A stretch of DNA of 64,000 nt from Adiantum capillus-veneris. Taxonomy: Eukaryota > Streptophyta > Polypodiopsida > Polypodiales > Pteridaceae. A program made the translations under genes and the position numbers. Positions 32,839 through 43,516 of the stretch are shown in pieces. Position 1 is the stretch's first letter. Each line of letters opens with the position of its first letter. The stretch spans positions 82,778,278 to 82,842,277 of the forward strand of contig CM043967.1 of NCBI GenBank assembly GCA_014529385.2. Reading direction: 5' to 3'. The notes under the pieces were generated by a model. It had not been told where the DNA came from. It made no database searches and saw nothing but the letters and a program-made list of their open reading frames with translations.

Positions 32839-33490
32839 TCAAAGGGGTTCAAGCCTTCATGGGACATTGTGGATATTACAGATGGTTCATTTACATGTAC
32901 GCTATAATTGCAAAACCCATGTATAGCTTGATTACACACTTTGAATGGACTGATGAGTGTGAAGAATCCTTCATGAAGCTTAAGCAAGCTCTCACCTCAG
33001 CTCCAATATTGAAAGCACCATATTGGAATAAGATATTCCACATACATGTAGATGCTTCCAATTTTTCCATCAGGTATATAGTAGCTCAACCAGGAGATGG
33101 GAAAATCGATTTTTCTATTTCTTATACTAGCCCACAGTTGATAGCCCACAGTTGAACATGGCAGAAAAGAATTATACCACCACAAAAAGGGAAGGATTAG
33201 GGATGATCTATGCCGTTAAAAAGTATAGACATTACCTATTAGAAAACAAATTTGTGTTCTTTGTGGACCACCAAGCCTTATTGTACTTGGTCAACAAGCC
33301 ATGCATCACAGAAAGAATAGTGAGATGGTTCATCATTCTTCTAGAATTTGATTTCACTGTAGTTGTGAAAAAGGGCACCACTCATCAAAGAGCAAATCAT
33401 TTGTCTAGAATTGTTTTAGGGGAAACACCTAAAGGAGTAGACAATGATCTACCAGATACATATCTATTCTCTGTGGAAATGATACCTTGA
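32820..33490 (+). pseudogene. Element D1 RT thumb and RNase H
   Basis: Coding runs in two frames. VQAFMGHCGYYRWFIYMYAI and EWTDECEESFMKLKQAL are followed by RNase H with HIHVDASNFSIRYI (first Asp). A short local duplication at about 33135-33156 (GATAGCCCACAGTTGA twice) shifts the frame. Coding then continues with REGLGMIYAVKKYRHYLLEN (Glu) and FVFFVDHQALLYLV (Asp). The acidic residues of the RNase H are present. The domain degrades RNA in the RNA-DNA hybrid. Confidence 0.8.
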
Positions 33491-33618
33491 TGGTCGGAAA
33501 ATGTGGTATCATTGATGACCATAGCTCAAGTGGATTTGCAAAAATTGGATTAATCGAGCAATCGGCTATGTATCAATTACTAGCTGGTAGGCTATCCAAA
33601 AGAAATTGATATGAAATA

Positions 33619-33888
33619 TTGCTCTTATGCATTAATCCTGAAGAGAAAACCCAATACCTAAGTCAAGCACATATTACCATAGTAGGACTTCACTTTGTGG
33701 AAGACCAAACTATGCAAAGGATTTTGAGACTTGGGATATTTTGGGCAACTATGAGGAGTGATGTTCGCTCTTTTGTAAAGGATTGTCCCCAATGTCAAAA
33801 ACAGACACCCATACCTCATGTAACATTGTTCCAAATGTCGCATGTTCCTAAGTGGAGTACCTATCTAGTCATTTACTTATCAAGTTGA
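33619..33888 (+). pseudogene. Element D1 first integrase-type HHCC zinc module
   Basis: This 89-codon segment has a complete zinc-binding arrangement: H and H in QAHITIVGLHF (HX6H), then MQRILRLGIFWATMRSDVRS and CPQC (CX2C). That is the N-terminal module of retroelement integrases. It is followed not by the catalytic core but by HVTLFQMSHVPKWSTYLV and then by a second module of the same kind, so the two modules are about 110 codons apart. Confidence 0.8.
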
Positions 33889-35151
33889 ATATTTTCTGAG
33901 GATATGAGTAAACACCATCAAAGAGCAATTTAAACAGAAGCAAAAGACTATGCTCTTATTGGAAACCATTTGTATCGGAGAGATAAGGATCAACATTTGT
34001 GTCTTTGTGCAAAAGAAAACAAATATATTCCGATTATAGAAGAAGCACATGCTGGATTAGTTGGAGGTCACTTTTCTAGTGAGACCACCACAAGATAAAT
34101 CTTAATGGTAGGAATATGGTGGCCAATACTTTTTGCAGTTGCCAAAGAATATGTTCAAAGGTGTGATGCTTGTCAACGAGCAAACATGCCAACACGTGTA
34201 GATAGCATGTCCTTAAGACCAGTGATGGGAGCTAGAGCTTTTGCAAAATGGGGTATAGACTTTGTTGGGTCAATACAGCCACCTGCTTATAGAACCCACG
34301 CTCAATATATCATTGTAGCTACGGACTATTTGACCAAGTGGGCCAAGTCTAAAGCAAATCAAAAGAATGATGCTAGAACCACTGCCGCATTCTTATATGA
34401 GTATGTATTCACAAGATATGGACTGCCAATAGAAATTGTCAGTGATATGGGAACTCATTTCCTCAATGAGGTAGTCGAGTATCTGCTTAATGAATTTATG
34501 GTCATCCATAATAAATCAGCTCCCTATCACCCACAAGCAAATGGCCAAGTTGAGCATACAAATAAAATTCTTAGCTCGATATTGACTAAAGTGGCTAGTT
34601 CAGGAAGGAAAAACTGGGAAATGAATCTCCATGCTGCTCTATGGGCTTATCGAGTTTCATTCAAAATAGCTTTAAATGATACACCCTTTAACCTTGTTTA
34701 TGGACTTGATGCCATACTGCCAATAGAGTTTATATTGCCGACACTCAGGGTAGCTAAGGATATTGAGTGGACTGGACATGAGATGTGAAAGAGACTTGAA
34801 GATTTAAAGAAGCTAGATGAGCAAAGGCTAACTGTTGTGGCTCACATCTATGCACGAAAGAGGAAACAAAAACAGTTTTTTGATTCTCATTTAATCACAA
34901 AAATCTTCAAAAAAGGGGACTTGGTTTTAATCTATTCCCTTAAGCAATACATTCCCAAGTTTAAGAAAAAGGGAAACGGACCGTTTATCATTGAAGATGT
35001 ATCTCCAAGTGGAGCAATGAAGTTGTCCACCCTAGATGGTGAACCAATGGCTAATTGGATTAGTGGATGTCGTTTAAAGAAGTACAATTTTCCGCTAACC
35101 AATGAATTGCTAGAAAGAATACATGCAGCCAAGCAAAGGAAGATAAAATGA
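33889..35151 (+). pseudogene. Element D1 integrase: second HHCC, catalytic core, C-terminal domain
   Basis: The second zinc module reads EAHAGLVGGHFSSETTTR, a stop at about 34096, GIWWPILFAVAKEYVQRC and DAC (HX6H ... CX2C). The core keeps the three catalytic acids: Asp in KWGIDFVGSI, Asp in EIVSDMGTHF and Glu in HPQANGQVEHTNK. A stop at about 34786 separates the C-terminal part, where KKGDLVLIYSLK and GNGPFIIEDVSPSGAMKL look like the GPY/F domain, ending LLERIHAAKQRKIK. Integrase inserts the cDNA into chromosomes. The two stops inactivate it as it stands. Confidence 0.88.
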
Positions 35152-36390
35152 TAGTAGGTTATTGATAAAGCCCAAGAGGAAGCTCGGCTTTGAGTAATCA
35201 ACAGGAAAGCTTCTCTCAAGAATCAACAAATACCTATTCCCATCAACACACTGGACATAGATGACCGACAATGGAAATTGCAAAAACATGCAGTGTCAAC
35301 AGATGATGAATGGTTAGATGGAATGAACCTTTGCATCAACGTATAACTCAACAACCATAACACAAATGCATTGGTCAATACAGTAGCTAGAGTAAATGCA
35401 GTCAGTTATTCCACGTACAAGAAAGAAACAAGTCAGTCTTTGACAGCATGAATAGCGACTATCAAAGGATGCAACAAGAACCCAACACCAACCGTTTGGG
35501 AGTAATCAACTTGAATGTGATAGTACATGGATGTTCATGTCCTCATCAGTTTGTATGCTTACCAGATGAACACATGAATGAGACAACGATTCTTGGAATT
35601 CCCTGGATGCAGACAGACAAAGCAGTACCAGATTCAGATACCAATCAGCTCAAGCTATCAACTAAAGGCGAAAAACTCATTGTTCGAATTGCACCAAGCA
35701 AGGAGGAATGGAAAGTCAATTACCAGCTGAACAAACCACAAAGTAATCAAACCTATCCATCCTATGGACAAGCAAATGCTACAAGTAGCATGCAAGGAGT
35801 CAGGCAAGTTTGGGTATCGAAAGCGTAGCTTAAGGACAAACCAATTCAAATGTGGGTGCAAAACATCATCGACAATGCCAAAGACGGTTCCAAGGTTCAA
35901 AACATAGAGACCAGCACCTCTGATAAAGGAACCTAACAAGAAATGGATATGCAAGAAAGGAGCACTTATCTTCTCCGCAAACTGCAAAAACCAATCAAGC
36001 AATGGAGAGGTAAGCCTTAGAAACCTGAACCACACCATTCTGACCAAGACAAACCGAGATAGCAATGGTGAGTAAAAACTCAACAACAGTCATTATTGAT
36101 ACCAAAAGCTTAGGAAATTAGTGAGCTAAAATATCATGATGGTACAATCAAGAAAAGAGCACACAAGCTACAAGATTTACTCTTTGGAAGACAGCATGAG
36201 CAAACCTCGACATCAGAAACCCTTGAGTTAATTACTCAAGACCCAACTCTTGCACAACAAAATGGTTTGAACTGCATTGATCTTCAAAGCATGGTATAGC
36301 CAACCAAGGCTATGCATAGACACGATTGTTCAACCCATATACACAGTCGTCCCAGAGTATGCCATCTAGGAGGGGTGGAAGAGTACTAAG
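35152..36390 (+). pseudogene. Element D1 post-integrase extension with retropepsin-like segment
   Basis: Coding character continues after integrase. An ORF at 35448-35828 contains INLNVIVHGCSCPHQFVCLP and NETTILGIPWMQTDKAVPDS. The hydrophobic strand followed by ILGxPW resembles the second half of a retropepsin, although this element already has a protease upstream of RT. Q/K-rich coding-like sequence continues, broken by stops, to a purine run CTAGGAGGGGTGGAAGAG near 36368-36385. It could be a captured or duplicated protease fragment. Confidence 0.45.
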
Positions 36391-37000
36391 TAATTAAGGG
36401 CAATGTTTGAAGAGAGAGGAAAACGTTTGATGTTAATGTGTGATTTTTTGCCAAATTACCTACCTTATATATCATCAACAAGGGAAATTTAACTGATAAT
36501 ATATCCCCGATGAGTGTAAATAGCGTATATACTATCAGAAAATCATCAAAAAATAGTCCTTTTTTATTATTTTTCATCATTTTTCTCAATATTGAGACTT
36601 AAAACTGGAGAAATCCAACAAAAAACATTAAAGCTATGTTTTTCAATAGATTTTCTTAATTATTGGATTTTCACTTTTCTTTTTTAGCGCATTTTGTTAT
36701 TTTCTTTGATTTTTTCAATAAACATGTCAAAAATTAATAATAAATAGCAAAGGAGCTCATATGGAAAAACTAAAGACACGGTAGTGATTAGAAAGACAAG
36801 TTGGAAAAGCACAAAAAATTTCAATCAAATTGGCAGATGGAAGCGGGAAGCCTAAATTAGGCGGCCAAAACTACTTTTGCAGAATTCTTGCAGAATGAGC
36901 TACAGGATTCCGATTGGGGAAATTTTTGAGTCGAACGTACATTTCATGGCCTAGTAGGACTAACAGGGGAATCTGGGGAAAATGGTTCGAGAAGTCCGGC

Positions 37001-37146
37001 TATAAATATCCAAGGTAGGCTAAAATCACCTTATTTTCACTTGTTGCCTTTGGAGAGAGAGCCTTTCGACCCTCTTCACGCGTACTTTTCGGAGTCCATA
37101 GTCACCTATTTTCAATGCTGTCTCACACGGGACATGAGGGGTAAGT
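37001..37146 (+). promoter_or_regulatory. Candidate internal promoter and splice donor for ORF3
   Basis: TATAAATA at 37001-37008 is followed by a pyrimidine-rich stretch and, 130 bp later, by GAGGG|GTAAGT (donor at 37140/37141). A plausible acceptor TTTCAG|AG lies at 38531-38538, just before the ORF3 ATG at 38591. This would remove the palindromes as an intron. Only the motifs and their order support this. Confidence 0.4.
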
Positions 37147-37802
37147 TCTTTGCCTATCAATGATCCATTTTGTACAGCCAATAGCTAGTCTAAATCCCTG
37201 GAAAAAAACCCTAGAATCCGAGCAGTGCACGAAGACCTACGACCAAAAATCGACCATAGCGGCCTGTCATCTCAACCAAATCGGATGAGATTTGAATTAT
37301 AGCATGCCCCAACACAATAGAACACTTCTATAGCAATAGTTGACCATTCGGGAAGGGTCGAGGTGGTCCCAAGTACAAAAGGTAGGTTTTTGTCAGATGC
37401 CAGAATTGGATTATGACTCCACAGACACCTTACCTATGAGGTCTATACACAATGTATATGATTGGTTTCATAAAATCTATCAAGCCAAGCCCTCGAAAAG
37501 CAAAAAACAACTCGAAGGCTACAAAGCATCAAATTTGACATACGAGGTCAAATTGACTCCATATGGGCCAAAATTGGATGAGTTGCTTCACGACTATGTT
37601 GCGGACAAGTCCATAGCCGCAAAAGTGACTAACCAACTCTACCTGCCATGTACTCCCAAAAATCAGAGATTTGAGAGTTGAGAAATTACGAAGTGATTCC
37701 GGCAAGACCAAAGTTTACCAAATTCAATTTAGGACTTGTTTTAGGTGTATAGAATGTGTTTAGGTCAAAGTTTTCAAGTTTTGCAAGAAAAATGTGACTG
37801 CT

Positions 37803-38402
37803 GTAAATAATCACGATTATTTACTTTTGCAATAATTTGTCTTGAAAATTGTATCATCACCTCACCTATCACTCGTACACATCCATTCCATGCCAAATTT
37901 CAAGTATGAGCCAAAATGATCAATTATAACTGGAAAATTGCCAAAAAAAACGTGCAGAAGTCCTTGCAAGCCAAATTCTGAGTTATGAGCCACACTTTTG
38001 ATCCAAATCACCTTGTATCACATACACAGGGTCTATACCATGCCTAGAACAAAGTTGCACCAAAAAATGTTCATTTTGATGAAAAGGTTAATAATCATGA
38101 TTATTTACTTTTTGGCCAAGATAGAAAAAGTTTGCAACTTTTTCATCATAGATTCAAAGTACATGATGTCCTAAGCCCACAAGCCAAGTTTGAAAAAAAT
38201 TGTAGCTCAAATTCTCAAAAGTTCTTTACATCTACTGTTTCAGAGATCTAAAGCCTAAACTTGACACCATTTTCATCCTGTGCACCCAAATGAGCCCATA
38301 ATTCACTCAGAGTATCTATTTGGTATCTACTTCAAGCCTATAATGCAAAGTTTGCAAAAAGTTGAAAAAATTACTCAGCTATAAATAATGGTAATTATTT
38401 AC
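37803..38402. repeat. Three spaced palindromes before ORF3
   Basis: Copies of the leader palindrome lie at 37803-37824, 38087-38108 (one arm changed) and 38381-38402 (decayed centre). They are 284 and 294 bp apart, the spacing seen before gag. Surrounding sequence again has the phrases CAAGTTTG and AAATTT. Confidence 0.9.
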
Positions 38403-40569
38403 TTTTGTTGCAATTTTTTGTTTGGACTTCATAATTTTGCTCTTTACATATTTTTATGCATCTATGCAAGTTCAAAAATTGATTTGAAGCAAATTGGACT
38501 CAATTTGTCAGCATTCCAGAGTGAAGGACATTTCAGAGAAAAATCTATCAAATTTGCTGACTTTGACACTCTATTCACTCAACATGAGCCATGCAAGCAG
38601 CAGAGAAGTCCAAGAAGAAGCTCATTCAAAAGGAAAAGTTGCAAGAGCTACCACCATACCAATTGGATCCCAGTTTCGTCAAGATTGCAAAAGCGACCTA
38701 CCTTTCAAAAGAACAGCTTGAAGAGCATAACGCCACAGTGTTCACATGTAGATTTAAGAGTGAAGAAGGATATCAAGTAGAACTGCAACTTTTACAAAAG
38801 AAGTTTATGATGTCGCCGCAAAGCCTGCGACTAAAGAAGCCAACATAAGGCTTGGGCTTAGAGAGTTTTACGAGCAAGAGCCATGTGGAGTGGATTTCCA
38901 AAAATTTTATGAGCTTTTTTCCACAATCAAGAGTATGGAACCGCCCAAATCTCTGGCCGGCAAGGGAACAAAGTCAAAGTGGTGATTACAAAAGAGATAG
39001 TGGCAGAAGCTCTCAAACTGCCAATAGAGGGAATGACCATGAGGGCAAGAGATAGAAAGACGGCAGGAACCTTCACCAAGGAAACCGCCGCTGCCACATT
39101 TGCATATCTCATCCAGAAATAGGTGGAAGAACCTGCCAGATTGTATCATCAACACTTTCACTTCCTTGCCAAGAGACCGCCAAGGTCTACGACACCCAAT
39201 CATGCGGTTGCCACAACATTTAAATAAGTTCTCAAATCAACAACCAGGCAGCCAATTGACCACGCACAATATGTGTTGTCCATATTGAAGGGGACAAAGA
39301 AAGAAGTAAAAATAACATATCTGGGAGCACAAAAGGTTCTAACCAGAATTGCCTACCATGCTATCGGCATGGCGGGCAACTTGCCACATGTCTCGGATCA
39401 GAATACTTGGATAGTGTCCGCACAACCTTCCCCTCAAGCCACAAGACCAAGAACATGTAAGTCTGATAAAGAGTCTGCTAAGAGCTCGCCAGAACGGCAT
39501 AGTAGTGAAAGCTCTGAGAATGAGGAAAGAAGAGCACGGATCAAGGAAATGAAAAGAAAAGTCGTGGTAGCACATCTCAGGAAGAGCCTCAACAGAAGCA
39601 TGCCAGATTTGAAAGAGAAAAACACTCCTACGAATACATCCACCATGCACTACCAATTGAATTCAAAGGACCAAGAAAAAAGCATCATACCAGGAAACAG
39701 GCCAAAGATCACTCAAAATTATTGGAAAAAATGTATCAGGAGGCAGAAGCTTTGAAGCTGAAAGAATCCCAAGAAGCAGAACAGAAAGCTAAAGAGGCGG
39801 CGAAGTAGCAAAAACAAGTCGAAGAAGTAGCCGCACAAAAAGAAGCAATTGTACAAGGAGAAGCACAGCATGAACAATGTGATATGTCTCCCCGAACTTC
39901 TTCACCTGCTTTAGAATAGCATGATTACTCGATGCCGAGCCCACCACCTTCACCAGCAGCTAAAGCCACAGAAACTGAGCCCACAAAAGAGACAGAGCCT
40001 AAACAAAGAGAAGCAGTTGAATCTGCACAACAGGCAGCTACTACACAAGAGCAACACAAAGAGCAAGAACTAGAGCCAAAAAGGGCAGCGAGTCCTGCAC
40101 CAGACAACACCACAAAGTTTGAACAAACAAGAGAACAATATTTTGAAGAAATCCCTTCTACCTCTACATAGCATGAAACAGCCGAGACATCCACAAAGCC
40201 TCAAGATGACAAAGAAGAAGAAGGCCAGCCACAGCCTCAAGCACAAGAACAACCAGCCACCACAACGCAACTGAGAGAGACACAAGACTATTGAGACATC
40301 TAGACAACTAGCCAGAAATGAATATTGGCAATATAACAATGAGGTAATCATGCAAGTCAACAAATATGCAAAGCAAATGCAGGATATGATGGAAAGACTT
40401 CGATCAGCAGCACTTAGCCGCAGCACAAAGGCTAAAGAACTAGAGATGGTGATTGACGCTCTCCAAGGAGAGCTAGATGATAGATTAAATGTCATCCAAT
40501 CTAAAAGATAAAGTTCAAACATTGAAAGCTGAAGCTGAACAACATCACCTAGCAAGGGATAAACATCAA

Positions 40570-40668
40570 AAGGAGATGGAGGAGCTCAGTGACCTACTTA
40601 CGAAGGAGATGGAGGATCTCAGTGACCTGCTTACGAAGGAGATGGAGGAGCTCAGTGACCTAGTTACG
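40570..40668 (+). repeat. 33-bp in-frame triplication in the ORF3 coiled coil
   Basis: Three consecutive 33-bp units (40570-40602, 40603-40635, 40636-40668) encode KEMEELSDLLT-type 11-residue repeats. D2 has a single unit (KEMEELGELLT, about 49846). Eleven residues is a coiled-coil-compatible period. Confidence 0.95.
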
Positions 40669-42143
40669 AAGCTGCCAAATGCTTGCAAAGCAAAAGATGA
40701 ACAGCTTGACAGAAGTTACCAACGAGCTTCTAACTACAACCCTATTAGTTCAGGTGATTCAGACGCAGTTAGATATAGCGAACTCTTCCCTGCAATACTC
40801 AAAGCAGAGAAGAAATGATCAGGCAACTTTCTTGCGGAAAATACGAGAAAATCCCACCGTGGCCTTGATCAAAGGAAAGAACGAAGTCTACAAAGCATTA
40901 GAAAAAAAGAACAAAGACCTCGAGCTAGAGCTTAAACTAGAGCAGTCTCAGCGCAGAGACCTAGCTTTAATGCGGATGCAAAGAGAAGATGAGCTGCTAA
41001 AAGAAATAGTTGAGCTTAAAAGAGTCAACCAGCTGTTGAGAGATGGACGGCCAGAAACTCAAGAAGAAGCAAGAACTTCAGAACAGCCATAGATAGAGAT
41101 CCCCTCAGTTTCTTTTGCTGAGATGGAGACACAGCCAGCAGAAGGGCTAGGTGGCAAGGAGGAATTCCAGGTACAAATAACAAAAACTGATACAGTGCCA
41201 ATGGTCCAGTTGTCAAAAGCTGAGGAAGACGCATTGAAAGAAAATATTACACAAGAGTAGATGAGTAGTGGAAGGTAGCGATGGATTGGGAGTTGAGAGT
41301 TCTTTACTCTGTCAATGCACAATGGCATCATCAATCCCTGCCATATCCTTTGATAAAGGTGGAGTTGCTCCAAGTCAAAGAAAGGCTTTACAAAGACATG
41401 CAAATAGAAGGCGCAAATCAAGACCACCCAAAGTGGAGGCTGAGCTGGTTGAACAAGAATCCAAGGTATCTGATTATGTTCACAAGAGCACCTGTGGCAC
41501 TTCAAAAAGATTTGACTTTTTGTCGTGTACCAAGAGTAAGGACCTGGCAAGCACATGAGGCAATAACAAAGAAGTGGCCAACCTGGCTAAACTACCCAAG
41601 ATCGCCTGCTCCAGAAGTGTATATGGTGAAAATCCTAACGGGCGCCATGTCCTTCTTCAAAGTCTACCGGATCTATCATATGCTATGCTATATTAAATCT
41701 ACCGAATGTTTCTCACCTGCATCAAAGTTTTCCATGAGCCAGAGCAAGCAGGTGCGCCGTGGATGTCATTCCTCGAGGGTAACAAAGGTTTATGCTATGA
41801 TCTCAGTGGCCAACCTTCCGAAGAAGTCCTCTATGGCTTCTACGCCAAATGTATGCTCTTACCTTCTCACAATATGTTGGCATTTGAGGAAGCATTCTAC
41901 ATAGGGTACTTCACTTGGCGAACAAAGATATTTGGGCCAGTGATCAGAAACCTGACTTTGAGATTTGTAGGCTACTCAGCAGTGGAAATTAAAAACAGAG
42001 TAACTATACAATTTTTATGGGTGCCAGATAAAGAGAGAAAGATCAGATACGAAAAGGCCCTAAATGCACTTGAAGACCGTCTCGTCAGCTGTCAACTTGA
42101 AGACTACTTCAGCCCTAAAGATGTGTCAAGGGACGACACAGGT

Positions 42144-42157
42144 GAGGAGGGGAGGGA
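42144..42157 (+). promoter_or_regulatory. Polypurine tract of D1
   Basis: GAGGAGGGGAGGGA directly precedes the 3' LTR start TGTTAGCAGC. D2 has GAGGAGGGGGGGAA at 62574-62587. Confidence 0.85.
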
Positions 42158-43078
42158 TGTTAGCAGCAAGCTAACTTGGACACCATTTTTCGGAGCTTAT
42201 TGTAAAACACTTATTATTTTGATAAATCGATAAATTTTGTAACTCCTATTTTTTGAATAAACCTTGTAATTGATGAGCCAGGGCTACAAGCTTCCAGATT
42301 GTATCAACCTGTCATTACCCGTCTTTAGTTACAGCTCTCAAATTATTAGTTTTGACCACCAAAAACCTTGGCTAAGGTATAAAAGCCAATTTTTGTAAGT
42401 TATTTTAAAGTTTTTGGATAATGAAATACACAGTGTGAGCTAATAGTGCTCAGTTCTCTCCTTCTCGCGCTTCCTACTCCCTCCTCGATTGTCACATTGC
42501 AGTTGTGTTTGTTGCATTGCAACCGCAGGTAAGAGCTCTACGCATTGATGTAACACTTCACGGTATTTTGTAGCTTTTGGCATCACCCACCCATGGCCTA
42601 AGTTCATCATAAGTAGAAATTTACACTTCCAAATCAAAAACTAAGTATAGGTGGGATATTGGGGCACCATTGCTAAGCATTTAGATGCATTCTGGGTCGG
42701 AAACGACTAGGTCAAAAATCCACTGCTGCTGTTAATAATTTTGATTTTCTCACTTGACCTAATGTGGGATTTGAGACCATAAGCATGTGTGCTTAGGTCT
42801 TATAAACATGTCCTAGAATTTTTGTAATGTTTGGATGCCATTTGATGCTGTAATGGATGTGATTTGTTTGCCGATGAGCGATTGGCTTTTGTTGATTTCA
42901 GTCACTTGAGTGTAACCTGAGTTAGATGCGAGTTTTTTGTTGTTTTTCGAGAGATTGACAACCTCTTGTAGCCTCTATGCACTAGTCGAGTCAGCTTCGT
43001 CCCATGGATTGACAATTTAATTTTGGTTCTCGCTAAAACTGCAATAAGATAGGAGTGAGGCTAGACACGCGTCTCACA
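42158..43078 (+). repeat. Element D1 3' LTR
   Basis: It is 921 bp, running from TGTTAGCAGCAAGCTAAC to CGTCTCACA (the other copies end CGTCCCACA). A TATAAAAG box at 42378-42385, donor consensus CAG|GTAAGAG at 42526-42535 and the LTR palindrome half at about 42735 are all present. It defines the segment missing from the 5' LTR. Confidence 0.9.
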
Positions 43079-43516
43079 CTTTCCTATTTCTCATTGGTCC
43101 CCCTCTATGGCCATCCAATAGGAATTGAATGCATCTTGGGGGCAACTCACCTAGGGAGATGACATGTGTCCCCTATTGTGTTTGTGTAAAGGGAGCCTGC
43201 TAGAGTGTGTGTGAGTTTCTCTCTCTTTCCCTACTAAAAGGGCTCGCCCCGTCCTATCTAGGGATCTCACCTTTGAATTTTGGAACCTTAGCATTTTGAA
43301 AGTCTTAATGGGCTGAACCCTTAGGGTCTTTGAAGACCATTGTTGCACATTGCTCTTTTGCAGAAGGTGTGCCCCTTTGGATCCCTATTTTCTCTCCTTT
43401 GGACCTCATTTTATTGAGCCACCATTCAGCCTCCATTTATTCATCTTTCATGTTTATCTATGGTTTGTTGAACACTCTTTCCTCCGACAACAAGATGCTT
43501 TCTTTGCATCATAGCC
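43079..43516. other. Unassigned spacer between D1 and D2
   Basis: This is 438 bp with no convincing ORF. It is TC-rich in parts (43208-43230). The end (43449-43509) is repeated on the other side of D2 at 63661-63722. TAGCC at 43512-43516 is the left target duplication of D2. It may be old intergenic DNA or an unrecognised repeat. Confidence 0.5.

Larger units (their letters stand above)
36391..38590 (+). other. D1 internal noncoding region preceding ORF3
   Basis: AT-rich sequence (36400-36760) gives way to promoter-like sequence and then a palindrome-bearing stretch like the gag leader. An ORF at 37340-37681 opens with TTG, has no recognised domain and may be chance. D2 lacks this whole region. 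The layout of TATA box, splice-donor consensus, palindrome units and ORF parallels LTR, donor, palindrome leader and gag. Confidence 0.6.
38591..42157 (+). pseudogene. Element D1 ORF3: long coiled-coil protein of unknown function
   Basis: Start MQAAEKSKKKLIQKEKLQEL. Coding crosses several frames because of indels (near 38800, 38966, 39740, 40320, 40500, 40690, 41260, 41660) and stops (39119, 39224). In order: a globular N-terminal part (GLREFYEQEPCGVDFQKFYE, EALKLPIEGMTMRARDRKTA, ITYLGAQKVLTRIAYHAIGM); a Q/E/P-rich region; a coiled coil (40330-41090, for example EKKNKDLELELKLEQSQRRD); and a C-terminal domain (HPKWRLSWLNKNPRYLIMFT, WMSFLEGNKGLCYDLSGQPS). D2 carries the same regions. By hand, the coiled-coil segment shared by D1 and D2 shows about 18 silent and 13-15 replacement differences, which suggests past selection. 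No transmembrane segment or enzyme motif is visible, so I do not call it env. The N-terminal part faintly recalls proteins associated with plant retroelements. Confidence 0.65.
19994..43078 (+). mobile_element. Element D1: giant Tat-like element with third coding region
   Basis: The 5' LTR (19994-20609, internally deleted) and 3' LTR (42158-43078) share TGTTAGCAGC...CCCACA-type ends. The interior runs PBS, palindrome-bearing leader, gag, pol, post-integrase extension, a second palindrome-bearing region with a TATA box, ORF3, PPT. A 4.57-kb insert (24950-29516) interrupts it, so the native element was about 18.5 kb. There are many stops and frameshifts and no target duplication (CTAGC/CTTTC), so it is old. 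D2 is a deleted relative of the same family. Confidence 0.9.

Noticed and set aside
37340-37681. Protein-coding exon upstream of ORF3
   Set aside because: The frame opens only with TTG, has no recognisable domain and no second copy, so chance cannot be excluded.
43079-43516. Host gene fragment between D1 and D2
   Set aside because: There is no sustained frame, no splice-site pattern with coding character, and no recognisable protein motif.
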